64,000 nt of DNA from positions 62,001-126,000 of the forward strand of contig DATMON010000012.1 of assembly GCA_035568175.1 (NCBI GenBank), in the 5' to 3' direction. Numbering within the stretch: the first letter of the stretch is position 1; each line of letters starts with the position of its first letter. The notes under the pieces are model-generated. The model saw only the letters and a list, made by a program, of their open reading frames with translations. It had not been told where the DNA came from and ran no database searches. Origin of the DNA: AV40 sp035568175. Its GTDB lineage: Bacteria > Verrucomicrobiota > Verrucomicrobiia > Chthoniobacterales > UBA10450. Made by a program: the position numbers and the translations under genes. Shown in pieces: positions 33,887 to 42,215 of this stretch.

Positions 33887-35179
33887 TTGAAACTGCCGTT
33901 CAGCTTTTTCCTGGCGCTGCGTTATCTCAAACCGAAACGCACTTTTCTCTCCATCATCACTTTGATCTCGATCATCGGCGTGACCCTCGGCGTGACGGTG
34001 CTGATCTTGGTGATCGCGGTGATGACCGGCTTCGATCGCGAGCTGCGGCAGAAGATCATTGATTTCGACGCGCACATTCTCGTGAAAAGCGAAGACGTCA
34101 TCCATGACTGGCGCGCACTTCAGAAGAAGATCGACAACACACCGCACGTGGTCGCGACTGCGCCGTTCGTGCAAGGTCCGGTCATTGTCGAATTTCAAAA
34201 CCAGCGTTTGGCGCCGGTGATTCGCGGAATCGATCCGGCCCAGGAAGAAAAAGTGATTCCGATTCGCAAGTTCATAAAAGAAGGTCAGCTCGACCTCGAC
34301 GGCGAATCGGCCGTGCTCGGGAGCGACCTCGCCCGCATCTTGCGCATCAATGTTGGCGACAAACTGACGGTCTATTCCCCCGGGAATCTCGGCCAAATTC
34401 TCGATGAAATTAAGAACCTTGAGAGCGCGAAGGGACCGGACGAAAAGAAGGCGCTCGAAAAACTGCGTGAGGTCGTCTTGCCAAAAGACCTGATCGTCAC
34501 CGGTATTTTTGAGACCGGCCGCTATCAGTACGACTCCGAGTTTGTCCTCGTGCCGATCTACATCGGGCAGGAGCTTTATAATCTGGGCGATGCCCTCCAC
34601 GGCATCACCGTTCGGACGGACGATCCTTACGGCGCCGATCGCGTGAAAGAATCACTCGAGCAATTCCTCGAGCCGCCGGTGTTCGCCCAAACCTGGACCG
34701 AGATGAATCATCAATTCTTCGAAGCCGTGCGCCTCGAGCGCAATGTCATGTTCTTTCTGCTCTTCTTTATTGTCGTAGTCGCGGCGTTCGGAATCATGAG
34801 CACGCTCATCACCGTCACCGTCCAAAAGCGGCGCGAGATTGGGATTCTGAAAGCGCTCGGCGCAAATATTTCTCAGATCATTTGGGTTTTTCTGGGGCAG
34901 GGGACTGTCGTAGGACTTTTTGGAACGCTCACCGGTCTGGGCCTGGGCATGACGCTCATTCGCTATCGCAACGAATTCAGTCACTGGCTCGCGTCGGCGT
35001 TGCACATCGAAATTTTCCCGCGTGAAGTCTACCAATTTTCCGAGATTCCCGCCGAGGTCATTCCCCACGACGTCACCATCATTTGTATCAGCGCGTTTCT
35101 GATTTGCTCGCTCGCCGCCTTGATCCCGGCTTACTTCGCCGCCCGACTCGATCCGGTCAAAGCTCTCCGTTACGAGTAG
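33887..35179 (+). CDS. LolC/LolE-family lipoprotein-releasing ABC permease
   Basis: About 430 residues starting at TTG 33887 (M-K-L-P-F-S-F-F-L-A-L-R-Y-L). The N-terminal L-A-L-R-Y-L-K-P-K-R, a first membrane helix (I-G-V-T-L-G-V-T-V-L-I-L-V-I-A-V-M-T), a 220-residue periplasmic domain and three C-terminal helices of the FtsX fold match LolC/E, which extract lipoproteins for the outer membrane. K-R-R-E-I-G-I-L-K-A-L-G is the coupling helix. The LolD ATPase is not adjacent. The ATG-less start is uncertain because no other start fits. Confidence 0.9.
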   Translation: MKLPFSFFLALRYLKPKRTFLSIITLISIIGVTLGVTVLILVIAVMTGFDRELRQKIIDFDAHILVKSEDVIHDWRALQKKIDNTPHVVATAPFVQGPVIVEFQNQRLAPVIRGIDPAQEEKVIPIRKFIKEGQLDLDGESAVLGSDLARILRINVGDKLTVYSPGNLGQILDEIKNLESAKGPDEKKALEKLREVVLPKDLIVTGIFETGRYQYDSEFVLVPIYIGQELYNLGDALHGITVRTDDPYGADRVKESLEQFLEPPVFAQTWTEMNHQFFEAVRLERNVMFFLLFFIVVVAAFGIMSTLITVTVQKRREIGILKALGANISQIIWVFLGQGTVVGLFGTLTGLGLGMTLIRYRNEFSHWLASALHIEIFPREVYQFSEIPAEVIPHDVTIICISAFLICSLAALIPAYFAARLDPVKALRYE

Positions 35180-35180
35180 T

Positions 35181-35702
35181 TCAACGCCGTCGTCCGCTCA
35201 TTCTTAATCTGGTCAGCAGAATATCGATCGCCCGAGAAGCGTAGGCATAGCCGCCTGCCCACTCAGTCTCGCGTGGACCGGCGACGTTGAGGATTTCGAT
35301 ATCGTGGTCACGAACGAAAGAAACCATCAAGGTGGCGGCGTCTTCCGCCAAATATTTCGCCGCGTCGATTAACCGGTGCGGCTGGCGAGTTTCAATGCAG
35401 CAACCAACCGTGTATGCCGTCCCACCTTCCAACTCGTGGAAGTAAATAACAATCGTTCCATCTGAGTCGCGCACATTTTGAAATGTCCGCTCTTCATTTC
35501 CGCCGTTTTTCAACTCCTTCAATGGATACCGATCCGGAATCTTTCCATCCTCGTCGAGGCGTCCGGCCGGACACCAGCCGCCACAGGTGACTCGCTGTTT
35601 GAGCGCGACATCAAGCGCCGCGCGATCAACTCCAGTTTGTCCGCCGGAAATAATCTTCAAGATGTCGATCTTATACTGTGGCGCCAGGCGTCGCGCCTGC
35701 AT
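35181..35702 (-). CDS. Putative molybdenum-carrier/Rossmann-like protein (PF12694 type)
   Basis: About 173 residues from ATG 35702. I-I-S-G-G-Q-T-G-V-D-R-A-A-L-D-V-A-L is the signature of a family annotated as molybdenum cofactor carrier and related to the SLOG/LOG nucleotide-binding fold. G-T-A-Y-T and W-A-G-G-Y-A-Y follow. The frame is open upstream to 35759, but that part is translated palindromic repeat, so the internal ATG is the better start. Confidence 0.8.
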   Translation of the reverse strand: MQARRLAPQYKIDILKIISGGQTGVDRAALDVALKQRVTCGGWCPAGRLDEDGKIPDRYPLKELKNGGNEERTFQNVRDSDGTIVIYFHELEGGTAYTVGCCIETRQPHRLIDAAKYLAEDAATLMVSFVRDHDIEILNVAGPRETEWAGGYAYASRAIDILLTRLRMSGRRR

Positions 35703-35714
35703 TTTTTCTGCGTG

Positions 35715-35771
35715 AGGTAGGGGCGGTTCACCGAACCGCCCGCGGGCGATTGAGGGCAATCGCCCCTACCT
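35715..35771. repeat. Double-hairpin palindromic repeat, copy A (inverted)
   Basis: 57 bp bounded by AGGTAGGGGCG and CGCCCCTACCT (perfect 11-bp outer inverted repeat), with two inner hairpins GGGCGGTT/AACCGCCC and GGGCGATT/AATCGCCC joined by a GC-rich hinge. Here the GGTT hairpin comes first, so the copy is inverted relative to B, C and D. It lies between the molybdenum-carrier-like gene and a cupin gene. Confidence 0.9.
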
Positions 35772-35779
35772 GATTAACT

Positions 35780-36166
35780 TCAATCGCCTGTCGGAACGAT
35801 ATCGGCTCGCTCCACCATAAGAATGACGGTTTTTTTCGGCGCACGTGTGCGATGCCGAACCCCTTTCGGCACCACAAAGCCCTGACGCGGCCCAAGATCG
35901 ACAACTTTGTCTTCAAGATCGATCAAGAAATGGCCGTCGAGCACAAAGAAGAACTCGTCGATATCGTTATGCTCGTGCCAGTGATATTCACCCTCTAAAA
36001 CGCCCAGCCGCACGACCGAGTCGTTCACCTGACAAAGAGTTTGGTTGTACCATTTGTCCGTGCACGCATCGGCCAGCTTCTGAACATCGACAATTTCCAG
36101 CGGCTTGTGAAGAATGTTGAGAAAGGTTTTGTACGGAAAATCTTCGGGTGGCGTTTTCGTGGCCAT
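35780..36166 (-). CDS. Single-domain cupin protein
   Basis: 128 residues from ATG 36166. Cupin motif 1 Y-H-W-H-E-H-N-D-I-D-E-F-F-F-V-L-D-G and motif 2 P-K-G-V-R-H-R-T hold the metal-binding His/Glu set. Small cupins of this type are often isomerases or storage/binding proteins; substrate unknown. It lies between repeat copy A and the 142-bp element and is followed upstream by two more cupin genes. Confidence 0.82.
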   Translation of the reverse strand: MATKTPPEDFPYKTFLNILHKPLEIVDVQKLADACTDKWYNQTLCQVNDSVVRLGVLEGEYHWHEHNDIDEFFFVLDGHFLIDLEDKVVDLGPRQGFVVPKGVRHRTRAPKKTVILMVERADIVPTGD

Positions 36167-36190
36167 GATGCCGATCTTAGCACGTATTCT

Positions 36191-36332
36191 CTGGGGAGCG
36201 CACGCGCCTCGCGTGCTGGCGATTGCGCCCTCGCAATCGCGAACTTTTTCGGTCTTCTGAAATAATCTTCGCAACAAAGGCTCTGTTCGGCGAGGCGCCG
36301 AACAGTGCACGCGAGGCGCGTGCGCTCCCCAG
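36191..36332. mobile_element. 142-bp MITE-like element with perfect 26-bp terminal inverted repeats
   Basis: The left end (36191-36216, starting CTGGGGAGCGCACGCGCC) is exactly complementary to the right end (36307-36332). Inside are two further perfect hairpins, GCGATTGCG/CGCAATCGC near 36219-36241 and CTGTTCGGCG/CGCCGAACAG near 36283-36305. It codes for nothing. Its right end lies 2 bp from the stop codon of the cupin gene at 36335. No clear target-site duplication is visible. The outer-inverted-repeat-plus-two-hairpins layout repeats that of the 57-bp family on a larger scale. Confidence 0.85.
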
Positions 36333-36334
36333 AA

Positions 36335-36823
36335 TCATTCCTCGCCGTCGAAATAATCTGTCTCGTGACTTTTGATCACGACCCGATCTGCGGGAGACGT
36401 TTTGTTCACTTTCCATTTCCCACTATCGGGATAATAAGCCGATTCGCCGATCGGATTATCGGCAATCACGTAGTAGATAAGATCTTCCTTGCCGGTGTTA
36501 GTGATTTGATGCGGCTCATCCGGTCCGAAAATGAATGCATCACCGGCGACAACGTCGGTCGTCCCATCTTTGTCGCGCACACTGCCTTTGCCGCTGATGA
36601 TTAAGTACATCTCCCAAGCTGCTGAGTGCGCGTGATACGGAAAATTGTGTTTTCCTGCCGGCACTCGCGTCCATTCCAGATCGAACGGGTGCCGTTTCAC
36701 AAAATCGAGCGAGTCCGGATCGCGCCCGAGCGCAATCGAGATCCCTTTGAAACACGCGGCGTACTTTCCGCCCGGCGATTGCCACGGCTCTTCCTTGATC
36801 TCGCTGACGTTTACTTTTTTCAT
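36335..36823 (-). CDS. Cupin-domain protein (paralogue 1)
   Basis: 162 residues. Cupin motif 1 P-Y-H-A-H-S-A-A-W-E-M-Y-L-I-I-S-G-K-G and motif 2 F-G-P-D-E-P-H-Q-I-T-N lie at about 62-110. Whole-length similarity to the next gene (R-x-V-N, W/R-Q-S-P-x-G-K, P-D-S-G-K, the T/D-D-Y-F-x-G-E-E end) shows a tandem duplication. The start codon abuts a TGTCGATC motif at 36823. Confidence 0.85.
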   Translation of the reverse strand: MKKVNVSEIKEEPWQSPGGKYAACFKGISIALGRDPDSLDFVKRHPFDLEWTRVPAGKHNFPYHAHSAAWEMYLIISGKGSVRDKDGTTDVVAGDAFIFGPDEPHQITNTGKEDLIYYVIADNPIGESAYYPDSGKWKVNKTSPADRVVIKSHETDYFDGEE

Positions 36824-36830
36824 GTCGATC

Positions 36831-36887
36831 AGGTAGGGCGATTGACCTCAATCGCCCACGGGCGGTTCAGGTGAACCGCCCCTACCT
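36831..36887. repeat. Double-hairpin palindromic repeat, copy B
   Basis: Same family as copy A but with the GATT hairpin first; the left outer arm has one G fewer (AGGTAGGGCG). It lies between the two cupin paralogues, and its last two bases are part of the TAG stop codon of the gene at 36886-37371. Confidence 0.9.
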
Positions 36888-37371
36888 ATTCTTCCCCCTC
36901 GAAATAGTCCGCGTCCTTTCCTTTCACGATCGCTTCGTCCAGGCCTTCCTTCCAAACCGCGAACTTGCCGCTGTCGGGATAAAAACAGGAATCGCCGCGC
37001 GGATTATCGGCGATCACGTAATAAACAAAATCTTCCTCGCCGGCGTTCGTTAGCTGATGCGCTTCGCCCGGTCCGAAGAAAAACGCGTCGCCCGCGCCGA
37101 CGATTGTCGATCCATCTTTGTCGCGAATGCTCCCTTTGCCCGAGACAACCAGATAAAGCTCCGATTCACTCGAGTGCGAATGATATGGGCACAGCGATCT
37201 GCCTTTCGGGATGCTGACCAGCGCGAGATCGAACGAATGCCGCTTCATTAAATCGAGCGACTCCGGTTCGCGCCCAAGCGCCACCGAAATATTTTTCGAG
37301 CGTCGCCCAAACTTTCCTTTCGGCGATTGCCGCTCCTGCTCCTCAACGTCTTTGATGTTCACTTTGCGCAT
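36886..37371 (-). CDS. Cupin-domain protein (paralogue 2)
   Basis: 161 residues, paralogous to the neighbour at 36335. Cupin motifs Y-H-S-H-S-S-E-S-E-L-Y-L-V-V-S-G-K-G and F-G-P-G-E-A-H-Q-L-T-N are intact. It starts 3 bp after the stop of the exported protein at 37375-38097, so they are likely one transcript. Its stop codon is supplied partly by repeat copy B. Confidence 0.85.
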   Translation of the reverse strand: MRKVNIKDVEEQERQSPKGKFGRRSKNISVALGREPESLDLMKRHSFDLALVSIPKGRSLCPYHSHSSESELYLVVSGKGSIRDKDGSTIVGAGDAFFFGPGEAHQLTNAGEEDFVYYVIADNPRGDSCFYPDSGKFAVWKEGLDEAIVKGKDADYFEGEE

Positions 37372-37374
37372 GAA

Positions 37375-38097
37375 TTAATCTCTCTCAGGGGTCGGGGCGA
37401 ATTTCCAGCTTTGTGCGTCAGAACGAGGAGCTGGTATGATTTTGCGATCTGTGATTCGAAAGTAACAGGCGCGCCTTTGGCGGTCGTAATAACGAGAAGA
37501 TTGAACATTATCGAACTTCAACTCGGCTAAGACTCTTCCGTCTCGTGTTGTCACACTTAGGGTATTTCTGCCTTTATAAAGGTCAGCAGATCCCACTTCG
37601 CCTCGGTCAACCGGCAAGGATGTCGCCCAAGCACGTGCATTAATCTGTACTTGCACGTCCTTCTGCGTTTCGTTTTTGAACCATGCCAACGTGGAAAGAA
37701 ATTGCTTCAGCCGCGGACCCGGAAGCACTTCGATGTTTGTCTGTCTCAATCCGAAGGGCTCGTTTCCGAAGTGTCCATGAAAGCTTGTATCTGCAACGCC
37801 GGTTATCTTCACCCAATGCAGATTTGCCGGTGCGTCTGGCGCAAGACCTCCATGCGCATCGGGTCGATTCAGATCCGGAAGAACATGAATCCAAACGCGC
37901 TGGCGCTCGCGGCCCTGAATGTCACGATACAGATAATTGTCATTTCCTGCCACTTCTAGAATACCCTTCACTGTCACTTGCTGGCCATCGTAGTGCTTGA
38001 ACTTCGCGCACAGATCATCGAATTGAACGTCCGCTGCGAAAGCGGACTGATTGAGAGCGAGCATGCAAATAATGAGCGAGCGATTCACATTCTCCAT
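37375..38097 (-). CDS. Exported protein of unknown function
   Basis: 240 residues with a signal peptide ending near A-F-A-A-D. The region V-Q-F-D-D-L-C-A-K-F-K-H-Y-D-G-Q-Q-V-T-V-K-G-I-L (about 24-47) resembles an OB-fold-like start seen in periplasmic proteins. The rest has no motif I recognise. Its start overlaps the tail of the ligD-like fragment at 38085-38192 by 13 bp. Confidence 0.65.
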   Translation of the reverse strand: MENVNRSLIICMLALNQSAFAADVQFDDLCAKFKHYDGQQVTVKGILEVAGNDNYLYRDIQGRERQRVWIHVLPDLNRPDAHGGLAPDAPANLHWVKITGVADTSFHGHFGNEPFGLRQTNIEVLPGPRLKQFLSTLAWFKNETQKDVQVQINARAWATSLPVDRGEVGSADLYKGRNTLSVTTRDGRVLAELKFDNVQSSRYYDRQRRACYFRITDRKIIPAPRSDAQSWKFAPTPERD

Positions 38098-38192
38098 TTC
38101 TTGGGCAGTTTTTGTTTCAGTTTCTCGACCGGGGCGAAGAGGTCGCCCAGTTTTTCAACGCGAGCGAGGACTTTGTCGGAGCGAACTTTCAT
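38085..38192 (-). pseudogene. Duplicated 3' end of the LigD polymerase gene
   Basis: A 35-codon reading frame whose product (M-K-V-R-S-D-K-V-L-A-R-V, then G-D-L-F-A-P-V-E-K-L-K-Q-K-L-P-K-K-W-R-M) copies the C-terminus of the LigD-like protein (G-D-L-F-A-P-V-E-K-L-K-Q-K-L-P-K-K-W-K-L). It lies on the far side of the TolB-like gene and has an ATGA overlap with that gene's stop. It is either the remnant left when the TolB-like gene inserted at the 3' end of ligD, or a copied tail; it may still be translated by coupling. Confidence 0.7.
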
Positions 38193-39136
38193 TTCGGTGC
38201 CGGAAATATAACCAGGGTCATATCGCCGAGTCGTCGACTGCAAAGAATTTTCGTTCCGTCTGGCGACCATCTCGGGTTTACAAATTCACCGGGAGCGTCG
38301 GTCAGCTGGCGGACGCCGGTGCCGTCGCGGTTCATCACAAAAAGCTGGAACGCGTCTTTAACGCGTCGCGAAAAAATAACCCGCTTGCCATCGGAGGACC
38401 ACGCCGGCCAACCGTCGATGTTTCCTTCGCCGGAAATGTTGTGATCGTTCGATGCGTCCGCGTTCATGACAAAAATTTGCGATGCCGCTCCGTTGATGTG
38501 GCGGTGCAAGATCGACATACCATCCGGGGAGTAAGATGCGTAAGTGAAGCCACCCCCGGTGGTGATGCGCTGTAAATCGGAGCCGTTAGGCCGAATCGTT
38601 GCGAGGTCCATTTTCTTGTCGATTTGTTCGCCGATCACTTTGTTATCGCTGGGGACATTTGTCCCGTCCGCCGCCGTCGCTCCAACAAAGTGTGTCGTGT
38701 TAAAAAGAATCCGGTCGCTGTCCGGCGACCAGGTCGGATGAATGTTTTCGGCTTTACCCTGAGTCAGCTGCCGTACCTCAGTCCCATCAGCTTTCATCAC
38801 AAAAATTTGGGAAACGCCGTTGCGAATCGACACAAACGCAATTCTCTTTCCATCCGGCGACCACGCCGGTGTATCGTCTTCGGCGTCACCGGTCGTTAGT
38901 TGGCGCATGTCGCTCCCGTGATTGATGCTGCCTGCGTCCATCACGTGCACCTTCATCCCGCCATGACGGCTGGAAATTAGAACGATTTGATGTCCATCGG
39001 GCGACCAGAACGGCTCGTAATCGACAACATAAGTGAACGGTTTAACGCTCTTGAGTGGTAAATCTTCGGCATCTAGTCCCGGCGCGCTAACTAACGATAG
39101 AAGCGCGACAACCAAAAAGTTAGAATGCTTTGTCAC
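38189..39136 (-). CDS. TolB-like WD40/PD40 beta-propeller protein
   Basis: About 315 residues from GTG 39136, which overlaps the ligD stop by one base (TAGTG). A signal peptide (about 1-26) is followed by six PD40-type blades, each with a W-S-P-D-G-x-x-I pattern (F-W-S-P-D-G-H-Q-I, A-W-S-P-D-G-K-R-I, T-W-S-P-D-S-D-R-I, R-W-S-P-D-G-T-K-I). It probably acts in the periplasm as a binding or scaffold propeller. Lodged between ligD and a copy of the ligD 3' end. Confidence 0.85.
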   Translation of the reverse strand: MTKHSNFLVVALLSLVSAPGLDAEDLPLKSVKPFTYVVDYEPFWSPDGHQIVLISSRHGGMKVHVMDAGSINHGSDMRQLTTGDAEDDTPAWSPDGKRIAFVSIRNGVSQIFVMKADGTEVRQLTQGKAENIHPTWSPDSDRILFNTTHFVGATAADGTNVPSDNKVIGEQIDKKMDLATIRPNGSDLQRITTGGGFTYASYSPDGMSILHRHINGAASQIFVMNADASNDHNISGEGNIDGWPAWSSDGKRVIFSRRVKDAFQLFVMNRDGTGVRQLTDAPGEFVNPRWSPDGTKILCSRRLGDMTLVIFPAPK

Positions 39137-40053
39137 TAGAGTTTCCACTTCTTTGGCAGTTTTTGTTTCAGTTTTTCGACCGGTGCGAAGAGGTCGCCAT
39201 TTTTTTTGACGCGCTCCAGAGTTTTTTCGGAGCGGAATCTGAGGAGATCCGCTTTTTTCTTTTTCAAGCAGTTCGCGACCTCGTCCCAGGTCACCGGTGT
39301 CGAAACGGTTGGTTCTTCCTTGGCGCGGAGCGAGTAAACGCAGATGGTCGTTTTGTGTTCGTCGTTCTGGCTCCAATCGACGAACACTTTTCCTTTCCGC
39401 ACTGACTTCGACATGTTCGACGTGACGAGATTTCCATGCGCTTGCTCGAGAAGCTGCGCAAGCGCGCGAGATAAATCTTTGGTCTGATCGAACGTGACGG
39501 GCGTATTAAGCGGCACGTAAACCTGCAATCCTTTCGAGCCGCTCGTCTTGGCGAACGATTTCAATTTCATTCCGCCTAACAAATCGCGCAGCCAAAGGCC
39601 CACCTGGCAACATTGGACAATGTCGGCCGGCGCGCCCGGATCGAGATCGAACACCATCATGGTTGGTCGCGCGACGTTGTTCTTTTTCGCAAGCGAGCTG
39701 TGCAGTTCGAGATCGGCCAGGTTCGCCGCCCAAACCAAAGTCGGCAGATCTTGAGCGAGGCAATAATCCATCGTCCGATTGTTCCCCTCGCTCCAAACCT
39801 TCGCCGTTTTCACCCATTTCGGGCGATGCGTTGGGCAATTTTTTTCGTAAAAGAATTCCTTATCTACACCGTTCGGATAGCGCTTCATCGTCAGCGGGCG
39901 ATCCTTCAGATGCGGCAAGAGCACCGGCGCGATCCGGATGTAGTAATCGATCACCTGGCCTTTGGTGAACCCGACTTTCGGGTAAAGCACCTTGTTTAGG
40001 TTGGAGACGGAAAGCTTTTTGCCTTCGACAACGAGCTCGGCTTTTTCAGGCAT
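39136..40053 (-). CDS. LigD-type DNA polymerase/primase domain protein (NHEJ)
   Basis: 305 residues, the stand-alone polymerase domain of bacterial LigD (archaeo-eukaryotic primase fold). V-L-Y-P-x-x-G-F-T-K-G near the start, the metal motif F-D-L-D-P-G, and T-S-G-S-K-G-L-Q-V-Y-V-P-L are clear; Gln replaces the His found in some family members. V-D-W-S-Q-N-D-E-H-K-T-T supplies the third acidic residue. In NHEJ it fills breaks with ribonucleotides, but no Ku or ligase domain is seen in the window. The tail is duplicated beyond the next gene. Confidence 0.9.
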   Translation of the reverse strand: MPEKAELVVEGKKLSVSNLNKVLYPKVGFTKGQVIDYYIRIAPVLLPHLKDRPLTMKRYPNGVDKEFFYEKNCPTHRPKWVKTAKVWSEGNNRTMDYCLAQDLPTLVWAANLADLELHSSLAKKNNVARPTMMVFDLDPGAPADIVQCCQVGLWLRDLLGGMKLKSFAKTSGSKGLQVYVPLNTPVTFDQTKDLSRALAQLLEQAHGNLVTSNMSKSVRKGKVFVDWSQNDEHKTTICVYSLRAKEEPTVSTPVTWDEVANCLKKKKADLLRFRSEKTLERVKKNGDLFAPVEKLKQKLPKKWKL

Positions 40054-40071
40054 GCGATGTCACAACGATAC

Positions 40072-40127
40072 AGGTAGGGGCGATTCACTCAATCGCCCGC
40101 GGGCGGTTCGGTGAACCGCCCCTACCT
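40072..40127. repeat. Double-hairpin palindromic repeat, copy C
   Basis: 56 bp, GATT hairpin first, same outer arms AGGTAGGGGCG/CGCCCCTACCT. Situated between the lpxK 3' end and the ligD start region. Confidence 0.9.
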
Positions 40128-40137
40128 TGACTCGACT

Positions 40138-41334
40138 TTAAGCAAAAAATCTTTCGGGCGAGAGCATGGGCTGCGGTTTGCAGATGCGAGCGACGCATTG
40201 CTCCCAGCTTTCGTGACCGCTCAGGATGTCGATCTCTACCCGCATGAAATAAATCGGCACCTTCACGTCTGCATCCGGCAATCGTGGCATCCGGACAGCG
40301 TCCTTTTCGGTGGTAATGATCATGGCCAGATCGCGCCGGATGCAGCGATTTATGAATCTGCGCAGTTCGGCTTCGGTGTAGTAATGGTGGTCGATGTAGT
40401 GCAGTGAAAGATCGACATTCGCGCCGAGATTTTTGAGAGCGCCCTCAAAGCTTTCGGGCGCGGCGATCCCGCACATCGAACCGATGAAGGCGCCGCGCAA
40501 GCGATCGAGCATTAGTCGTTCGCCGGTGTAAATATTTTGCAGATAAAGCGGCCGGTGCGCGCATTCGATGATCTCGGCGGTGCGGTTGTAGCGGCGAATT
40601 CGCGCGATCAGCTTTTCATTTAATTCGCCCGTGCTTTTGGTGATGAAAATGTAACTCGCGCGCCGGAGATTCCGCGGCGACTCGCGCAAGGTGCCGCGCG
40701 GCAGCAAGAATTCATTGCCGAACGGCGCTTGTCGGTCCACCAGGACGATGTCGAGCCGATGTTTTAGATGCAGGAATTGCATCCCATCGTCGAGCAGAAG
40801 CGTGTCTACTTTCCATTTGTCGATCGCGAATTTCCCGCTTTTCACCCGGTCTTTGTCGACCAGAACGATCACGTCTTTCAAATTGTGCGCGAGCATGTAG
40901 GGCTCGTCGCCCGCGGTCAGGGAATCGAGCAGCACAAATTTTCCGTCAGAAACAACGCGCGGAGGATCGACATCTTTGGTCAGCAACCGGTCGAACCAAT
41001 TTCGTTTTGTCGGTTTCGGCACGCTTTTGTAACCGCGACTTAGGATCGCGACGCGCCGGCCGCCAGCTTGAAGAGCGCGCGCGAATTTTTCCACGACCGG
41101 CGTCTTACCCGTTCCGCCGACCGTGAGATTGCCAATGCTGATGACAAGGCAGCCGAGCGTGCGCTCACGGAAAATTCTTTTCCGATACAAATAAAGCCGG
41201 AGCTGGACGATTCGTTCGTAGCCAAACGAGAGCGCGTAAAGAATTCCGCGCAGAACGGTCGCGCGAAATCCGCGACGCCGGCCGAGGACGACATCGATTC
41301 CGAACTGCTCCAGATTTTCAAGCGCGCGTCCCAT
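40138..41334 (-). CDS. lpxK: Tetraacyldisaccharide 4'-kinase
   Basis: 398 residues. Adds the 4'-phosphate of lipid A at the inner membrane. P-loop-like G-N-L-T-V-G-G-T-G-K-T-P with L-S-R-G-Y-K after it; L-L-D-D-G-M-Q-F-L-H-L-K carries the metal-binding residues (the usual text is D-D-G-F-Q-H). Membrane-associated N-terminus. It follows thrB by 4 bp in the same direction, an odd operon partner. Confidence 0.92.
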   Translation of the reverse strand: MGRALENLEQFGIDVVLGRRRGFRATVLRGILYALSFGYERIVQLRLYLYRKRIFRERTLGCLVISIGNLTVGGTGKTPVVEKFARALQAGGRRVAILSRGYKSVPKPTKRNWFDRLLTKDVDPPRVVSDGKFVLLDSLTAGDEPYMLAHNLKDVIVLVDKDRVKSGKFAIDKWKVDTLLLDDGMQFLHLKHRLDIVLVDRQAPFGNEFLLPRGTLRESPRNLRRASYIFITKSTGELNEKLIARIRRYNRTAEIIECAHRPLYLQNIYTGERLMLDRLRGAFIGSMCGIAAPESFEGALKNLGANVDLSLHYIDHHYYTEAELRRFINRCIRRDLAMIITTEKDAVRMPRLPDADVKVPIYFMRVEIDILSGHESWEQCVARICKPQPMLSPERFFA

Positions 41335-41338
41335 GCGG

Positions 41339-42205
41339 TTAATGACGAATGACGAATGACGAATGACGAACTTGAATGCCGCGATTATCGGCAGTCGTGA
41401 TGATTGTCCGCGCGGATGTCGATCTCGCCGCGCGTTTCATTGCTGCGGCAACGCGTTGTGAACTGCGCAAAGTTATCGCGCAGATGGTTGATCCAGAGCC
41501 GCTCAAGAACGCTCCGAGCGCGCCGGCTTTTTCGGCCGCGGCAACGACGCGTGGCAGAGATGGGATTAGTCTTGCACGAAACGGCTGGTGGAAGTGATCG
41601 GTGAAAGCGCCGCGCAATTTTTTGTAATCACGTGAAGCGAACGCGGCGGTGATCGCGCAGGCGTTGCCAACGCTTGCGACAGCATCCGGGTGCGGAATTT
41701 CCGCCGGCAGAATTTTTCGGGCGGCCGCCGTTCGAATTTCAAAATCAGGGACCAAGAGAACGAACTTTAATCGCGGTGACACTTGAAAGCGCTGAACATT
41801 TTCACCGCCCGCAACCGTGAAGCCGCCAAACGACGACGGCGCGGCATTGTCCGGATGTCCTTCCAATTCAGCGCACAAGCGAAAGATCGACAATCGGTCG
41901 AGCGGTCTGCCAGTGAGTTCGTTCAAACCGTGCAAAACACCGAGGCGGATGGTGGCGCTGCTGCCGAGACCGCGCGAGCGCGGGATGTTTTCCAGCGCCG
42001 AACAAGAAAACGTGAAGCGTCGTTGCTTGGTTCGCTTGAAGAAAAGATCGGCGGCCTTGGCTGCAATCGGCGCGAGCGATTCATGTTTTGTCGCGCGCGA
42101 GACGGTCATAAAATTGTAAATGCGAAGCGCGACGCCCAGACAATCGAAGCCCGGGCCGAGATTGGAAGTACTGGCTGGGACGCGGACGGTTACTTGTTGC
42201 CTCAT
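41339..42205 (-). CDS. thrB: Homoserine kinase
   Basis: 288 residues from ATG 42205 (M-R-Q-Q-V-T-V-R-V-P-A-S-T-S-N-L-G-P-G-F-D). GHMP kinase of threonine synthesis: P-R-S-R-G-L-G-S-S-A-T is the ATP loop and G-A-F-L-S-G-S-G-S-T the C-terminal motif. The last 10 residues (V-R-H-S-S-F-V-I-R-H) are encoded by a heptamer tract, not family sequence. The frame upstream of ATG 42205 is translated repeat copy D. Confidence 0.93.
   Translation of the reverse strand: MRQQVTVRVPASTSNLGPGFDCLGVALRIYNFMTVSRATKHESLAPIAAKAADLFFKRTKQRRFTFSCSALENIPRSRGLGSSATIRLGVLHGLNELTGRPLDRLSIFRLCAELEGHPDNAAPSSFGGFTVAGGENVQRFQVSPRLKFVLLVPDFEIRTAAARKILPAEIPHPDAVASVGNACAITAAFASRDYKKLRGAFTDHFHQPFRARLIPSLPRVVAAAEKAGALGAFLSGSGSTICAITLRSSQRVAAAMKRAARSTSARTIITTADNRGIQVRHSSFVIRH
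41341..41368. repeat. Heptamer tract at the thrB 3' end
   Basis: Four exact AATGACG units. On the - strand they encode the C-terminal tail of ThrB; the stop codon overlaps the first unit. Confidence 0.85.
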
Positions 42206-42215
42206 TGCGAATGTA

